NCBI GenBank assembly: GCA_025057135.1
Contig: JANWXY010000002.1
Span: 1 to 57,652 of the forward strand
Length of the DNA: 57,652 nt
Source of the DNA: Bacteroidia bacterium
GTDB taxonomy: Bacteria; Bacteroidota; Bacteroidia; SpSt-205
Direction: 5' to 3'
The translations under genes and the position numbers were made by a program. A model generated the notes under the pieces. It made no database searches. It was not told where the DNA came from and saw only the letters and a list, made by a program, of their open reading frames with translations. Below are positions 55,869 through 57,652 of the stretch, piece after piece; the stretch's first letter is position 1; each line of letters starts with the position of its first letter.

Positions 55869-56749
55869 CATGCTAAACGATAGGAAGGGCCACTCACTTT
55901 GAGCTGTTTGAGTTTTTCTATGCGCTTAGGGATAGGGGGATGTGTGCTGAATAGATTTACTAAAAAGTCGCCCACCCCTCCAAATGGATTAGCGATAAAG
56001 AGGTGAGCTGTGGCGGTGTCCTGCTGCTGCATAGGGATAGCTTGGGTGAGCTGCCCAAGCTTTGCTAAGGCGCTAATAAGTCCGTCTGGACTACCTACCA
56101 TAAGGGCAGCTGTGCGATCGGCTTCATATTCCCGAGCTCGGGAGATGGCTAGCTGTATCAGGGTCGCAGCCAAAGCTGCTACGATGCCTATTACAATCGC
56201 TAAAACGAGCCCTATTCCATTATCTTCTCGGTCGCGACTGCTTCGGAAGAATACAGACCATCGCAGCATATCTACCAGCCAGGTAATCGCTCCTACAACC
56301 GTCGCTGCTATGGTCATCGTAAGCATATCGCGGTTTTTGATGTGAGCTAACTCATGGGCTAAAACACCTTCTATTTCTGACTGGGACATATTTTGAAGAA
56401 TGCCCGCCGTGAAAGCGACTATACCCTGCGATGGGGAGGGACCAGTAGCGAAGGCATTGGGCTGCAGCTCAGGAATGAGATATAACCGAGGCATAGGCAA
56501 GCCAGCTCGGGCAGTGAGTCGGCGGGTCATGTCATACAGCCACTTGTATTCGCGCTCAGGGAGCGGTTGAGCGTTGTATCGCCACAGGATGATCTTATGT
56601 CCGAAAAAGTAAGCGACCAAGTTCATTATCGCTGCCATGACCAAAGCAATAGTCATACCTACTGGCCCCCCTGCCAGTCGCCCAATCACGACGAGGAGCA
56701 CAGTCAGCGTTGCCAAGAGTAGGAAGGTCTTGACGCTATTCCAACTCAT
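55868..56749 (-). CDS. htpX: Membrane zinc metalloprotease HtpX (M48)
   Basis: A 293-residue inner-membrane protease that degrades misfolded membrane proteins. Two N-terminal helices (about 7-24 and 30-50) are followed by the catalytic 'LAHELAHIKNRDM' with H132, E133, H136. Two further helices (about 145-165 and 185-205) precede 'AREYEADRTAALM', whose Glu is the third zinc ligand. 'FSTHPPIPKRIEKL' closes the family signature. Length is typical. The ATG at 56749 lies 4 nt after an exact TAnnTTTG. Confidence 0.95.
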   Translation of the reverse strand: MSWNSVKTFLLLATLTVLLVVIGRLAGGPVGMTIALVMAAIMNLVAYFFGHKIILWRYNAQPLPEREYKWLYDMTRRLTARAGLPMPRLYLIPELQPNAFATGPSPSQGIVAFTAGILQNMSQSEIEGVLAHELAHIKNRDMLTMTIAATVVGAITWLVDMLRWSVFFRSSRDREDNGIGLVLAIVIGIVAALAATLIQLAISRAREYEADRTAALMVGSPDGLISALAKLGQLTQAIPMQQQDTATAHLFIANPFGGVGDFLVNLFSTHPPIPKRIEKLKQLKVSGPSYRLA

Positions 56750-56753
56750 ACCG

Positions 56754-56761
56754 CAAAAATA
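56754..56761 (-). promoter_or_regulatory. -7 promoter element of htpX
   Basis: The minus strand reads TATTTTTG, exact to TAnnTTTG, with a 4-nt spacer to the ATG at 56749. Confidence 0.64.
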
Positions 56762-57100
56762 ACAAAACCCCTGCCACTCCCCGCGGAGTTAGTACATGTG
56801 ACAATACGTCAGGTATCAGGGTGTGGGCGGTTTTAGCGCATCAGGATATCTATGCTGAGGATCGCGATGAGCATGCTCATCCCCACCCCTCCCTAAAAGC
56901 CCCAAACCGAGAAAGAGCCTAAGCTTGGGATGGTTCTACATAGAGCTCTTTACCTCTTTTTTAGCTCTATAACTATGGTTAGCTGCCCTTTATGAATACC
57001 GACAGCTCGTTTAGGGGGTCTCTTTTGGATAATGCTGCTCTTGGATAAAGAAACGAGCCCTCTCCTGAGAAGGGACTTAGAGCATTTTCAGAAAAACTCA
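56762..57100. other. Long intergenic region with small palindromes
   Basis: About 340 nt without a convincing gene. It holds a 16-bp perfect palindrome at 56866-56881 (GATGAGCATGCTCATC), preceded by an overlapping ATCGCGAT. A hairpin at 56942-56970 pairs TAGAGCT with AGCTCTA across a T-rich loop. Nothing looks like a transposase remnant, tRNA or coding region. It may hold regulatory sites for htpX or a small RNA. Confidence 0.4.
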
Positions 57101-57126
57101 GCAGTCCATCAAGCTTGATGGACTGC
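57101..57126 (-). terminator. 26-bp perfect palindrome terminating the DUF805 gene
   Basis: 57101-57113 is perfectly complementary to 57114-57126 (centre AAGCTT). On the minus strand it is followed by TGAGTTTTTC, giving a good intrinsic terminator 36 nt after the DUF805 stop. Confidence 0.75.
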
Positions 57127-57161
57127 CGAAAAAGTGGAAGCTCCGCTCTATGGGTAATTCG

Positions 57162-57530
57162 CTAAATCTCCTTAGGATTAGGTCCGTATTGATTTGTACC
57201 GGGCTGGCTATTTTGAAAAAAGAACACAAGCAGTACAATAGGCCCTATGCAAGGGATGAGACCAAGTAATATCCACCAGCCACTTCGCCCTGTGTCGTGC
57301 AGTCGCCGGACCGCTACCGCAAGGCTTGGGAGAAAGACGACTAAGTTGTATATGCCATTTAGGATGGGTATGGAAGCTTCCCATTCCAGAGCCCTGGCCA
57401 TCAGACGGTCTATTCCTGAAAGTAATAGGGAGAAAATTGAGTTGATCAGGACGAACATCCAGAACTCCATGCGACGTGCTCTACCGCTGAATACAGCGTA
57501 ATTACGCAGTACAGAGAGGTACCATTTCAT
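57162..57530 (-). CDS. DUF805 membrane protein
   Basis: A 122-residue protein with four predicted helices. The DUF805 pattern is clear: 'YAVFSGRARRMEFWMFVLIN' in part, then 'LPSLAVAVRRLHDTGRSGWWILL' in part, and 'LIPCIGPIVLLVFFFQNSQPGTNQYGPNP' in part. The family is common and of unknown function, probably a small inner-membrane protein. The ATG at 57530 is preceded by AGGAG at 4 nt, one of only a few Shine-Dalgarno-like sites in the window. It stands alone. Confidence 0.9.
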   Translation of the reverse strand: MKWYLSVLRNYAVFSGRARRMEFWMFVLINSIFSLLLSGIDRLMARALEWEASIPILNGIYNLVVFLPSLAVAVRRLHDTGRSGWWILLGLIPCIGPIVLLVFFFQNSQPGTNQYGPNPKEI

Positions 57531-57652
57531 ATGCTCCTGAGTTTTTGTTTTTCATTCCCTTAGGTTGCTTAGGAGGTAGGGAAAAACGCTTGAACAGAGC
57601 CTCTATCCTCCTGAGGAACGGGCTCTTTCTCGCAGTGTGCAATATTTTCTCC
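57531..57652. other. Right edge without a gene
   Basis: The last 122 nt, upstream of the DUF805 gene. It contains T-rich stretches but no exact TAnnTTTG and no reading frame I can support. Confidence 0.4.

Overview
The window reads as a compact chromosomal segment of a Bacteroidota bacterium, probably an uncultured or deep-branching one. The evidence is threefold. Three secreted proteins end in a type IX secretion (T9SS) sorting domain. There is a GldB-like gliding lipoprotein and a DUF3276 (PUR-alpha-like) protein. Exact copies of the Bacteroidota -7 promoter element TAnnTTTG lie in front of many genes, two tRNAs and the SRP RNA. I see no phage, plasmid, insertion sequence, CRISPR array or classical defence genes. 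Genes are densely packed, many with ATGA or GTGA stop/start overlaps.

Layout. 1-730: YceI-like lipoprotein and its terminator. 737-5192 (-): a leucine-degradation set, mccB, mccA and an enoyl-CoA hydratase. 5251-7362 (-): secreted M43 metalloprotease. 7454-13900 (-): operon of DUF697-SHOCT protein, non-catalytic M16 homologue, purQ, nuoL, nuoM, nuoN. 13915-15768 (-): secreted PhoD phosphatase, divergent from 15841-19798 (+): carboxynorspermidine dehydrogenase, pdxJ, a CHASE2 membrane protein and a FecR-like protein. 19875-24469 (+): acyltransferase, mutS, lptF/G permease. 24582-28733 (-): rlpA, ytxH, DUF1573, yajC, ybbR, coaE, corA. 28822-28871: an extreme G/C homopolymer tract. 28927-34746 (-): giant T9SS cell-surface protein. 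34948-40811 (+): small unknown protein, metF, DUF1684, engB, pyk, LytS-type kinase. 40726-41106 (-): DUF3276. 41081-47168 (+): OmpA-type propeller protein, glycosyltransferase, VWA membrane protein, GldB. 47207-47365: tRNA-Tyr and tRNA-Gly. 47402-48112 (+): outer-membrane-like protein. 48121-49738 (-): acyl-CoA dehydrogenase and EVE protein. 49803-54509 (+): PolX-like PHP protein, dsbD, trxB. 54514-56749 (-): htpX, M23-like protein, MerR-like protein, with the SRP RNA (+) between. 57162-57530 (-): DUF805.

How it fits together. The window combines branched-chain acyl-CoA breakdown, proton-pumping respiration, folate, purine, vitamin B6, CoA and polyamine metabolism, envelope biogenesis (LPS transport, RlpA, YajC, DsbD, OmpA, GldB) and surface proteins exported by T9SS.

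The most notable pattern is regulatory. At least ten protein genes have an exact TAnnTTTG element ending only 4-8 nt before the start codon. The same element lies 3 nt before the paired 5' end of the SRP RNA, which serves as an internal ruler. This implies that many mRNAs here are leaderless or nearly so, and it fixes many start codons. Other points of interest are shortened complex I antiporter subunits, a PolX protein that seems to have lost its polymerase residues, degenerate M16 and M23 proteins, a CHASE2-FecR pair and two candidate structured intergenic regions.
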